From the NCBI GenBank assembly GCA_964345695.1, contig CAYFSC010000118.1, positions 1 to 9,852 of the forward strand: a stretch of 9,852 nucleotides of DNA, in the 5' to 3' direction. Numbering within the stretch: the first letter of the stretch is position 1; each line of letters begins with the position of its first letter. This document shows positions 1-7,056 of the stretch, in pieces. The stretch comes from CAYFSC01 sp964345695. GTDB lineage: Bacteria > Bacteroidota > Rhodothermia > Rhodothermales > Salinibacteraceae. The notes under the pieces are model-generated. The model made no database searches. It was not told where the DNA came from and saw only the letters and a list, made by a program, of their open reading frames with translations. A program made the position numbers and the translations under genes.

Positions 1-24
1 CCCACAACGCAAAACCCACAGCGA

Positions 25-831
25 ATGCCGCACGTCACCGTAAACGGCTGCAACCATTTCTACACCGACACGGGCGAGGGCGACGAGGCGATCGTCTTCG
101 GCCATGGATTTCTCATGACGCACCGGATGTGGAAGCATCAAATCGACGCACTGTCGGACCGCTATCGGTGCATCGCATTCGACTGGCGGGGGCAGGGGCA
201 ATCCGAAGTCACCGAGGACGGCTACGACGTGCCGGATCTCGCGCGGGACGTCGTGGCGCTGACCGACGAGCTCGCCCTCGGCCCGGTTCACTACGTCGGA
301 TTGTCGATGGGCGGATTCGTCGGGTTCGACCTGCTTGCGCACCATGGCGATCGACTGGCGTCCGCGATGCTGCTGGACTCTTCGGCCGAGGCGGAGCCCC
401 TGCACAACCGGCTGCAATACTACGCCATGCTGGAGGCCGTGAAGCGAATCGGGTACGAGCCGGTGATCGACCGCGTCGTGCCGATGCTCTTCGGCCCTGC
501 CTTCCGGGAGGAGCAGCCGGAGGCGCTGCAGACGTGGATCGACCGCATCACGGCCCAAGATCGGACCGGCGTCTACCGGGCGGGCCGGGGCATCTTCCGG
601 CGCGAGAGCGTGCTCTATCAGCTCGGCCAGGCACGCACCCCAGCACGGCTCCTCGTCGGTGCCGACGACGTGGCCACTCCGCCCGCGTGCTCCGAAAAAG
701 CAAACGACGCTCTTCCCAACAGTCAGCTCGTCATCCTCCCGGATTCCGGGCACTCGTCTGCCATCGAGCGTCCGGAGGTCGTGACGGAGCAGATTGATAC
801 ATTTGTAGGACGGCATGCGGCCGACGGCTGA
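25..831 (+). CDS. alpha/beta-hydrolase fold protein, likely cytosolic
   Basis: 268-residue single-domain alpha/beta-hydrolase, about the usual family length. Visible motifs in order: GHGF at 26-29, where the HG pair usually forms the oxyanion hole; the nucleophile elbow GLSMGG at 92-97 with Ser94; the acid strand LLVGADDVATPP at 209-220, Asp215 being the likely triad acid; and SGHSSAIERPE at 241-251 with His243. The triad Ser94-Asp215-His243 is therefore intact. Residues about 120-200 would form the helical cap that sets substrate choice. No signal peptide is seen. This fold covers esterases, lactonases (3-oxoadipate enol-lactonase style), C-C hydrolases and haloperoxidase-like enzymes, and the sequence alone does not separate them. 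The start is the first ATG and gives a normal N-terminus; only 24 bases lie upstream in the window and they show no ribosome binding site. It is 110 bp from the acyl-CoA dehydrogenase gene on the same strand, so a role in acyl or lactone hydrolysis is possible but inferred. Confidence 0.9.
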   Translation: MPHVTVNGCNHFYTDTGEGDEAIVFGHGFLMTHRMWKHQIDALSDRYRCIAFDWRGQGQSEVTEDGYDVPDLARDVVALTDELALGPVHYVGLSMGGFVGFDLLAHHGDRLASAMLLDSSAEAEPLHNRLQYYAMLEAVKRIGYEPVIDRVVPMLFGPAFREEQPEALQTWIDRITAQDRTGVYRAGRGIFRRESVLYQLGQARTPARLLVGADDVATPPACSEKANDALPNSQLVILPDSGHSSAIERPEVVTEQIDTFVGRHAADG

Positions 832-941
832 TCGCCGCTTTCTCCCCCCACGGAAAGCGCTGGCGCGTCCCTCCCACGACCTCTCGCCCGCACCGATTTC
901 CCCCTTCCCTCCTGCCTCTTCTCCGTTCATCACACGCCACC

Positions 942-2708
942 ATGCCAGATCGATTTACGCAGACGCCCCCTTCGCTCGACAACCAATACGACACCGACCG
1001 CGTCCTTACCAGCTATCTGCGCCGCGTGCTTCCGGATGCCGTGCTGCAAAGCGTCGAACCGGACCTGCACGACCTCGGGGCGCTTTCGGGCGGGGAGCTC
1101 TACGCCCTTCAGCAGTCCGACCTTAGCGCGGAGCCGACCCTCACGCGCTGGGGGCCTTGGGGCCGCCGCATCGACCGGATTGAGGGGACAGACGTTTGGA
1201 AGCGCGCGGCCGAGGTTGCGGCCCGCTACGGCGTTGTGGCGGCTGGCTACGAGGAGGAGCATGGGGCCTGGAACCGGGTGCATCAGTTCGCACTCGCGTA
1301 TCTTTTCATCCCGTCGACGGACATGTACGGCTGTCCGCTTGCGATGACGGACGGCGCCGCTTTTACGCTGCTGCAGTCCGGCAACGCGGCCTTGATCGAC
1401 GCGGCGGTGCCGCGCCTGACGAGCCGGGACCCGGCGGAGGCCTGGACCTCTGGCCAGTGGATGACCGAGCTCGCCGGCGGCTCCGACGTGGGACGGTCCC
1501 ACACAGTGGCACGGCATGAGGGCGGCCCCTGGCGGCTGCACGGGCGCAAATGGTTCACCAGCGCCATCACCGCCAACATGGCTCTCGCTCTCGCGCGTCC
1601 GGAAGGCAATCCCGAGGGCGGCGAGGGGCTGGCACTCTTCTACGTCCCGATCCGCGACGGCGACGGACTCCGTGACGGCATCCACGTCAACCGCCTGAAG
1701 GACAAGCTCGGCACCCGTAAGCTGCCCACGGCCGAGCTGCGTCTGAACGGCGCAGCCGCGCAGCTCGTCTCGGACGAACCGGCCCACGGCACACGGTACA
1801 TCTCCCCAATGCTTAACATCACGCGGACCTGGAATGCGGTCACGGCCTCGGCCTTCATGCGGCGGGGTGTGGCTCTCGCCCGCGACTACGCGACGAAGCG
1901 TGAGGCATTCGGCACCGCTATCATCAACCATCCGCTCCACCAGGAGACGCTGGCCGACCTAGAGGCCACGGCCGAGGGCGCGTTCCACCTCTCGATGCGC
2001 CTGGCAGAGCTGCTCGGTCGCCAGCAGGCCGGGTCCAGCAGCGACGCGGAGGACGCCCTGTTCCGCCTGCTCACCCCCATCGCGAAGCTGACCACCGCAA
2101 AGCAGGCAGTGGCGGTCACCAGCGAGATGATGGAAGCGTTCGGCGGGGCCGGCTACGTCGAGGACACCGGCCTGCCCATGTTGCATCGCGACGCGCAGGT
2201 GCTCCCCATCTGGGAAGGCACCACGAACGTACTGGCCCTCGACACCCTGCGAGCCGTCAAGAAGATCGGCAGCCCGGCGCCGCTGCGAGAGGAGGTTCGG
2301 CGCTGCGTTGATGCGCTGGAGGACGACCGTCTCCGCCGAGCCGCACAACCCGCCACCGAGGCCGTTGAGTCCGCAACCGCATGGCTAGCCGACACCCTCG
2401 AGACGCCGTCGGCGCTGCAGGCCGGAGCCCGGCGCTTTGCCTTGACGCTGGGCCGCGCGCTGGAGTTGCTCCTGACAGCCCGGCACGCGCAGTGGTGCCT
2501 GGACCACGATCAGGACGAGCGGTCGCTGTTTGCAGCGGAACGCTTGGCCGAGCGACCGCTGAACCGAATCGGGTCCCCCTCGCGCGAAGGAGCTCGCCGC
2601 CTGGCGGGTCTTTCCGCGACAGACGCTTCGACGGAATCCGGCACGGCCTCCCCCACTGGAGATGGATCTGCCACCGCGGCATCCCCGGTCACGCCCCGTC
2701 CGTCCTGA
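942..2708 (+). CDS. AidB-like acyl-CoA dehydrogenase family flavoprotein
   Basis: 588-residue FAD enzyme of the acyl-CoA dehydrogenase superfamily, which oxidises acyl-CoA thioesters at C2-C3. Residues about 1-165 are the helical N-terminal region. The middle beta domain has the signature WMTELAGGSDVG at 173-184, then GRKWFTSA at 201-208 and LKDKLGTRKLPTAEL at 252-266. The C-terminal helical domain has FGGAGYVEDTGLPMLHRDA at 400-418 and IWEGTTNVLALD at 423-434; Glu425 sits where the catalytic base of MCAD-type enzymes lies. The long N-terminal part, the extra C-terminal helices (about 445-545) and the LKDKLG and IWEG segments match the AidB branch (E. coli AidB, 541 residues; C. elegans ACDH-11) better than short-chain dehydrogenases. 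AidB is linked to alkylation response in E. coli, but many relatives are plain acyl-CoA enzymes, so that role is not assigned. Residues 558-588 are a Ser/Thr/Ala/Pro/Gly-rich, probably disordered tail. The ATG at 942 follows a pyrimidine-rich leader with no Shine-Dalgarno motif. Confidence 0.93.
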   Translation: MPDRFTQTPPSLDNQYDTDRVLTSYLRRVLPDAVLQSVEPDLHDLGALSGGELYALQQSDLSAEPTLTRWGPWGRRIDRIEGTDVWKRAAEVAARYGVVAAGYEEEHGAWNRVHQFALAYLFIPSTDMYGCPLAMTDGAAFTLLQSGNAALIDAAVPRLTSRDPAEAWTSGQWMTELAGGSDVGRSHTVARHEGGPWRLHGRKWFTSAITANMALALARPEGNPEGGEGLALFYVPIRDGDGLRDGIHVNRLKDKLGTRKLPTAELRLNGAAAQLVSDEPAHGTRYISPMLNITRTWNAVTASAFMRRGVALARDYATKREAFGTAIINHPLHQETLADLEATAEGAFHLSMRLAELLGRQQAGSSSDAEDALFRLLTPIAKLTTAKQAVAVTSEMMEAFGGAGYVEDTGLPMLHRDAQVLPIWEGTTNVLALDTLRAVKKIGSPAPLREEVRRCVDALEDDRLRRAAQPATEAVESATAWLADTLETPSALQAGARRFALTLGRALELLLTARHAQWCLDHDQDERSLFAAERLAERPLNRIGSPSREGARRLAGLSATDASTESGTASPTGDGSATAASPVTPRPS

Positions 2709-2852
2709 CGCATCGGCGGCCGGACATCGTTACCATGTTCCAACCCGCAGCCGATCGGTCGAACTCCCGGTCTGTACCCCGGTATTGTTGCTCGGTTGTG
2801 TCTTTGCAACGGTCGCACTGTTCTCCTTCCACTCACATTCCCCTTCCCTTTT

Positions 2853-3863
2853 ATGCAAGCTGTTCGCGTCAACGAAGCAGGCGGACCTTTCGACGCCACC
2901 GACCTTCCCATGCCCGAGCCCGATGCGGGCGAGGTCCGGGTCGAGGTGCGTGCGTGCGGGATTTGCCACAGCGACGCCTTCGTCAAGGAGGGCACCTTTC
3001 CCGGCATCGAGTATCCCCGCGTGCCCGGCCACGAGGTGACGGGCGTCGTCGAAGCGGTCGGAAGCGACGTCGAGATGTGGAGCGAAGGCGACCGCGTCGG
3101 CGTCGGCTGGCACGGCGGTCATTGCTTCACGTGTGCCGCCTGCCGTGATGGCGATTTCGTCAACTGCGAGAACGCCAAGGTGACCGGCATCAGCTTCGAC
3201 GGCGGGTATGCCGAGTACATGGTGGCGCCCGAAGAGGCCATCGCCCGCCTGCCCGAGGATCTCGACTTCGACGAGGCCGCCCCGCTCCTCTGCGCCGGCA
3301 TCACGACGTACAACGCCCTCCGCAACGCCGACTTTTCGCCGGGGGCCCACGTCGCCGTGCAGGGCATCGGTGGCCTCGGGCACCTCGGCGTGCAGTACGC
3401 GAAGAAGTTCGGCTGTGAAGTGACGGCCCTCTCGCGCGGCACCGACAAAGAAGCCCTGGCCGCGGAGCTCGGAGCGGATCACTTCATTGACACCACCGAC
3501 GGCGATCCCGGAGAGGCCCTGCAGGCGCTGGGAGGCGTCGACATCCTCCTGGCCACGGCCCCGAACTCGGACGCCATCACGTCGGTCGTTGACGGCCTCG
3601 GGCGCGACGGCACCCTGCTCGTCGTGGCCGCAACCGGCGAGCCGATCAAAGTCTCGCCGATGCAACTGATTATGGGACGCCGCTCGGTGAAGGGCTGGCC
3701 CAGCGGGCACGCCGACGACTCCGAGGATACGCTCGACTTCAGCGCCTTGACCGGCGTGACTCCAATGATCGAGACGTACCCGCTGTCCGACGCTGCGGCG
3801 GCCTACGATCGCATGATCGACAACGAGGCTCGCTTCCGTGTCGTCCTGATTCCGGGCGAGTAA
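2853..3863 (+). CDS. zinc-dependent NAD(P)-alcohol dehydrogenase (MDR superfamily)
   Basis: 336-residue medium-chain alcohol dehydrogenase that interconverts alcohols and aldehydes. The likely catalytic zinc ligands are Cys38 (in CGICHSD, 35-41), His60 (in PGHE) and Cys147 (in LLCAGITTY). The structural-zinc lobe is complete: Cys91, Cys94, Cys97 and Cys105 in C-x2-C-x2-C-x7-C spacing. The Rossmann loop GIGGLGHLG is at 171-179. After the second Rossmann strand the chain reads ALSRGTDKE (192-200), with Ser-Arg instead of an acidic residue, which in related YjgB/cinnamyl-alcohol-type enzymes goes with NADPH preference. Length and motif order are those of a full cytosolic enzyme. I chose the ATG at 2853 because the protein then begins MQAVRV as family members do; an in-frame ATG at 2796 would add 19 Cys/Leu/Phe/Pro-rich residues unlike the family. 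The protein is very acidic (54 Asp+Glu, 7 Lys, 14 Arg). It lies between the acyl-CoA dehydrogenase and kinase genes on the same strand; the physiological substrate is unknown. Confidence 0.93.
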   Translation: MQAVRVNEAGGPFDATDLPMPEPDAGEVRVEVRACGICHSDAFVKEGTFPGIEYPRVPGHEVTGVVEAVGSDVEMWSEGDRVGVGWHGGHCFTCAACRDGDFVNCENAKVTGISFDGGYAEYMVAPEEAIARLPEDLDFDEAAPLLCAGITTYNALRNADFSPGAHVAVQGIGGLGHLGVQYAKKFGCEVTALSRGTDKEALAAELGADHFIDTTDGDPGEALQALGGVDILLATAPNSDAITSVVDGLGRDGTLLVVAATGEPIKVSPMQLIMGRRSVKGWPSGHADDSEDTLDFSALTGVTPMIETYPLSDAAAAYDRMIDNEARFRVVLIPGE

Positions 3864-3922
3864 AGCCGTCGCTTCCGCTCCCGTTTCTCGTCGTCCTGAT
3901 TCGTTAATCCCCTCCTGGACGC

Positions 3923-4996
3923 GTGCCCCATCCTTCCGAGCAGGTCATCGACGTTCGACCCGACGAGCAGTTGGACGAGGCGGCCCTGGCTGATTTCCTG
4001 CAGGGCCGCCTGCCCGGGAGCGATGCCCCGCTGACGGTGCGGCAGTTCGGCGGCGGCAAGGCCAACCTGACGTATTTGCTCGACTACGGCTCTCGGGAGT
4101 ACGTGCTGCGCCGTCCCCCGCTCGGCGACGTCGCCGAGTCTGCCCATGATATGGGGCGGGAATACACCGTCCTCTCTCGACTGCACGAAGCCTTTCCTCT
4201 CGCACCCGAAGCCTATCTGTACTGTGACGATGAGGCCGTGATCGGCAGCGAGTTTTTTATCATGGAGCGGCGCCACGGCGTGGTCGTTCGAGAGCAACTC
4301 CCGCCCTCGTATGGCGACATCGACGACGCGCCGCAGCGCATGGCCCAGACGCTGATCGATGTCCTTGCCGACTTTCACGCCGTGGACTATACGGAAGTCG
4401 GGCTTGGAGACCTCGGAAAGCCAGAGGGATTCATCGAACGACAGGTTGAGGGCTGGCATCGTCGGTGGCAGCAGGCCAAGCCCGAGGACCTCCCTCTCAT
4501 GGACGCGGTGTACCATTGGTTGCGCGAGCATTTGCCTGGCGATCCGGACGCCACGCTCGTCCACAACGATTACAAGCTCGACAACCTGATGCTGGACCCG
4601 AGCGATCCCGGGCAGCCTGTGGCCGTTTTCGATTGGGACATGTGCACGCTGGGCGATCCCCTCAGCGACCTCGGTGCCCTGCTCACGTACTGGGTGCAGC
4701 CCGACGATCCGGCACCACTTCGCCAGTTCGCAACGATGCCGGTCGACGCGCGCTTCCCGGCCCGCCCCACCCTTGTCCGCCGTTATACCGAGCAGAGCGG
4801 CCGGGACGTGTCGGACATTCGCTTCTACCACGCGCTCGGCCTGTACCGGCTCACCGTGATCGTCGCGCAGCTCTACATCCGGTATCGGCGCGGGCAGACC
4901 CAGGACGAGCGCTTCGCCGGTCTCGGTCCCATGATCGAAGTCACTGCGCAGGCGGCCTACGATGTGGCACAGGGCGAGGGCCTAGCGGTAGACTAA
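3923..4996 (+). CDS. APH-fold phosphotransferase related to the ACAD10/11 kinase domain
   Basis: 357-residue kinase-like protein of the aminoglycoside phosphotransferase/choline kinase fold. The N-lobe nucleotide loop FGGGKANLTYLL is at 42-53; YVLRRPPLG at 60-68 takes the place of the beta-3 Lys strand; SAHDMGREYTVLSRL (73-87) resembles the helix-C segment of ACAD11. The catalytic loop VHNDYKLDNLM at 213-223 carries His214, Asp216 and Asn221, and the metal-binding segment VFDWDMCTLGDPLSDLG at 235-251 carries Asp237 and Asp239. Segment order and wording (VIGSEFFIMERRHG, DWD..TLGDPLSDLG) follow the stand-alone bacterial homologues of the ACAD10/ACAD11 N-terminal kinase, which phosphorylate 4-hydroxyacyl-CoA in mammals and, as LvaA, in Pseudomonas levulinate breakdown. 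Substrate here is inference. The GTG start is the first start codon after an in-frame TAA at 3905-3907. The gene ends 39 bp from the convergent transporter gene. Confidence 0.9.
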   Translation: MPHPSEQVIDVRPDEQLDEAALADFLQGRLPGSDAPLTVRQFGGGKANLTYLLDYGSREYVLRRPPLGDVAESAHDMGREYTVLSRLHEAFPLAPEAYLYCDDEAVIGSEFFIMERRHGVVVREQLPPSYGDIDDAPQRMAQTLIDVLADFHAVDYTEVGLGDLGKPEGFIERQVEGWHRRWQQAKPEDLPLMDAVYHWLREHLPGDPDATLVHNDYKLDNLMLDPSDPGQPVAVFDWDMCTLGDPLSDLGALLTYWVQPDDPAPLRQFATMPVDARFPARPTLVRRYTEQSGRDVSDIRFYHALGLYRLTVIVAQLYIRYRRGQTQDERFAGLGPMIEVTAQAAYDVAQGEGLAVD

Positions 4997-5035
4997 GTTC
5001 TTCATGCCCCCAGACGCAGAGTGGGTCGCAGCGGG

Positions 5036-6820
5036 TCAGACGTAGAACAGGGAGAGTACGGCCGAAGAGACGAAGATGAAGATCACCGAGAGGATGCTTC
5101 CAGCTCGCAGGTAGTCGGAGACCTGATAGCCCCCGGGCGTCATCAGCAGGGCGTTGACGTGGTGCGTCGGGATGATGAACGAGTTGGCGGCACACAGTCC
5201 CACCTGTAGCACCAGTACCTGCGAGGACAAGCCGCCCACGCCGGTTAGGTTCAGCACGAGGGGGACCAGCAAAACCGTCGCGGCTACGTTCGACATGATG
5301 AGCGAGAACACGGTCGTCAGCCCTCCCAGGACGAGCAGAATCAGATACGGGTGCATGCCCTCGGCGGCGACGACGAGGCTCTGAGCGATGAGCGCTGCCG
5401 CGCCCGAAGTCTCCATCGCGATGCCGATGGGGATGAGCCCGGAGATCAGGAAGATCACCTTCCACTCAATTGACCGGTACGCCTCTTCGATCGTGAGCAC
5501 GCCGCCCAGAATCATGGCCAGGGCGCCCGTGAGAAAGCCGACGGAGATCGGTAGATCCAGCGCCATCACCGCGGCGATGCCCCCGACAAAACTGCCTACC
5601 GCCAGCCGGGCCTTCCCGGGCTTTTTGGCTTCATACTGGAACGGCGTGACTGTGATGAAGTCCTCGCTCTCCTTGAAAAATTGCAGGCTCTCCCGCTCCC
5701 CATGGAGCACCAGGGTATCGCCGGACTGAATTTTTCGGTCGGTCACGTTCTCCTCCACAATTTTGCTGTTGCTGAAGAACAGGACCACCTGCGTATTGTG
5801 CGTCTCTCGCAGGCTGAGATCCCGGATGGTTTTTCCTACGAGGTTCGACCGCGCCGGAATCACGACCTCCAGGTAGCCCCCTCCCGAATCACGGATCGTC
5901 TTTACGTCCTCTTCCTTCTTCTCCAGGGCGTACTTCTCAGCCAGCTTCTTCACGTCCTCGCGCTGACCCTGCACCACAACGCTCTGCCCCGCCTGGAGGC
6001 GAATGTCCTCCCAGATGTTGTGGTCCGATGTCTCCTCGTCGTACACCTTCAGGAGGTTGACGTTGAAGTTGGCCCCCATTTCCGACTCTTCGATCGACTT
6101 CCCGATGAGGGGACTGCTTGCAGGAATCTGGAAGGTGAAGATGGTGTCGGCCAGGCCCCAGACGCTGAGGAGCTTTTGTGCCGGTGAGGCTGTCGAACTC
6201 TCGGCAGGCTGCTCCGGGAGAACCGTGTCGCCGAGGACGAAAAAATAGATGACGCCGGTGAACAGGAGCGTGATTCCTACAGGCGTAACACTGAAGAGCC
6301 CGAACGTCTCCAGTCCCCGGTTGGAGAGAAGGTCGTTCAGGATGATCAGCGAGCTGGTGCCCACCATTGTGAGTGTGCCTCCCAACAGGGCTGCGAAGCC
6401 CATGGGCATCAGCAGGCTGGAGATGGGGATCCTCTCTCGCCTCGAGATGCCCATCATCACCGGAAGAAAAAGGGCGGCGGCGCCGATGTTCTGCATGAAC
6501 CCCGACATAACGCCGACCGTGACGGAGACGGTCGACAGAATCCGTCGCTTTCCGCGTCCGGCCACGTTGAGAATGAAAGTGGCGATGGTTTCAGTGATGC
6601 CCGACTTGTAGAGGCCCCGTCCCATGATCATCACCCCGATGATGGCCAACACCGCGTTGCTAGAGAATCCCGACCGCGCCTGCTCGGGCGAAATGCTCCC
6701 AGTCCATGTCAGCGCGAGCATCGCCAGGAGGGCCACCACGTCGATGCGCACCCACTCCGTCACAATAAGCACAATCGTGACGGCCAGAATAAGTAGCACG
6801 ATTAACAGCTGCGGCTCCAT
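5036..6820 (-). CDS. SLC13/DASS-type anion permease with two TrkA-C (RCK-C) domains
   Basis: 594-residue inner-membrane transporter. Residues about 4-200 hold a block of hydrophobic helices, including a re-entrant-type segment around MQNIGAAALFLP (109-120) and GGTLTMVGTSSLI (147-159). Residues about 218-395 are hydrophilic and hold two repeated TrkA-C-like units (IPASSPLIGKSIEE at 232-245; IPARSNLVGKTIRDL at 321-335), each ending in a phrase of the QSVVVQGQRE or DTLVLHGERE type. Residues about 405-594 form the second helical block with IMSNVAATVLLVP (508-520) and PTHHVNALLMTPGGY (551-565). The two-half layout is that of divalent-anion:sodium symporters; relatives with inserted RCK-C domains include sulfate transporters, but the substrate cannot be read here. 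I chose the ATG at 6820 because it begins with the first membrane helix (MEPQLLIVLL); a longer in-frame start at 6961 would add 47 basic residues unlike the family. It is convergent with the kinase gene and divergent from the amidohydrolase gene. Confidence 0.92.
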   Translation of the reverse strand: MEPQLLIVLLILAVTIVLIVTEWVRIDVVALLAMLALTWTGSISPEQARSGFSSNAVLAIIGVMIMGRGLYKSGITETIATFILNVAGRGKRRILSTVSVTVGVMSGFMQNIGAAALFLPVMMGISRRERIPISSLLMPMGFAALLGGTLTMVGTSSLIILNDLLSNRGLETFGLFSVTPVGITLLFTGVIYFFVLGDTVLPEQPAESSTASPAQKLLSVWGLADTIFTFQIPASSPLIGKSIEESEMGANFNVNLLKVYDEETSDHNIWEDIRLQAGQSVVVQGQREDVKKLAEKYALEKKEEDVKTIRDSGGGYLEVVIPARSNLVGKTIRDLSLRETHNTQVVLFFSNSKIVEENVTDRKIQSGDTLVLHGERESLQFFKESEDFITVTPFQYEAKKPGKARLAVGSFVGGIAAVMALDLPISVGFLTGALAMILGGVLTIEEAYRSIEWKVIFLISGLIPIGIAMETSGAAALIAQSLVVAAEGMHPYLILLVLGGLTTVFSLIMSNVAATVLLVPLVLNLTGVGGLSSQVLVLQVGLCAANSFIIPTHHVNALLMTPGGYQVSDYLRAGSILSVIFIFVSSAVLSLFYV

Positions 6821-6914
6821 AAGAGAGGGTGGGATAAAACGACAGGAACGAATTGTGCGGCAGGTTCCAAGTGGCTTACCGCGATGGATCTCGGGGAAAC
6901 GGCTTGACCATCCG

Positions 6915-6947
6915 GGACGCCTTGCGCTGCGCAACGACAAGGCGTTC
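6915..6947. repeat. inverted repeat/hairpin with nested palindrome
   Basis: Arms 6915-6924 and 6938-6947 pair over 10 positions: eight perfect pairs, ACGCCTTG with CAAGGCGT, plus one G-T and one G-C pair at the base, around a 13-base loop. Overlapping it, 6922-6934 reads TTGCGCTGCGCAA, a perfect 6+6 palindrome around a central T. The two foldings exclude each other in RNA, while as DNA the shorter palindrome resembles a dimeric-regulator site. There is no following T-tract, so it is not an ordinary intrinsic terminator. It lies 95 bp upstream of the transporter start and 276 bp upstream of the amidohydrolase start. Confidence 0.6.
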
Positions 6948-6994
6948 ATGTGTTCCGGCAAACCTCCCGGCTACTCTGGAAAAACCAAGACTTT

Positions 6995-7010
6995 ACAGGC
7001 GACTGCCTGT
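6995..7010. repeat. perfect 6-bp inverted repeat (ACAGGC-gact-GCCTGT)
   Basis: Six-base arms with a four-base loop give a compact hairpin or operator-like site in the divergent intergenic region. There is no T-run on either side that would make a terminator. Its role is unknown; by position it could lie in the amidohydrolase leader or upstream of either promoter. Confidence 0.5.
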
Positions 7011-7034
7011 GCAGCTCGCACGCATTTGAGAGCT

Positions 7035-7056
7035 GTCTATGATAGACGTAAACGTC
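7035..7056. promoter_or_regulatory. two overlapping palindromes, candidate operator
   Basis: GTCTATGATAGAC (7035-7047) has perfect 5-base arms around TGA. It shares its last three bases with GACGTAAACGTC (7045-7056), which has perfect 5-base arms around AA. The first includes TATGAT (7038-7043), a near match to a sigma70 -10 box, but no matching -35 sits at 16-18 bp. The site is about 167 bp upstream of the amidohydrolase start. A regulator binding site is inference from symmetry alone. Confidence 0.4.

Noticed and set aside
817..843. Possible terminator after the alpha/beta-hydrolase (GCGGC/GCCGC arms followed by TTTCTC)
   Set aside because: The stem is only 4-5 bp, spans the stop codon, and the T-tract is broken by C. 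This is too weak to call.
942..2708. Assigning the acyl-CoA dehydrogenase as the DNA-alkylation protein AidB
   Set aside because: The family resemblance is clear, but the neighbours are metabolic and no DNA repair gene is near. Only a subset of the family is tied to alkylation response.
2796..2852. Upstream ATG that would lengthen the alcohol dehydrogenase by 19 residues
   Set aside because: The added residues do not match the family N-terminus, and the stretch is the pyrimidine-rich leader seen before other genes.
930..3710. Long minus-strand frames at 930-1940 and 2730-3710
   Set aside because: They lie opposite the acyl-CoA dehydrogenase and alcohol dehydrogenase genes, whose plus-strand products carry full family motifs. 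The antisense products are Arg/Gly/Val-rich with no motif.
6821..6961. Longer start for the transporter (47 extra residues)
   Set aside because: The extension is basic, lacks family resemblance, and passes through the hairpin at 6915-6947. The ATG at 6820 begins directly with the first membrane helix.
7026..7043. Sigma70-like promoter from TTGAGA (7026-7031) and TATGAT (7038-7043)
   Set aside because: The hexamers are only 6 bp apart, far from the 16-18 bp needed.
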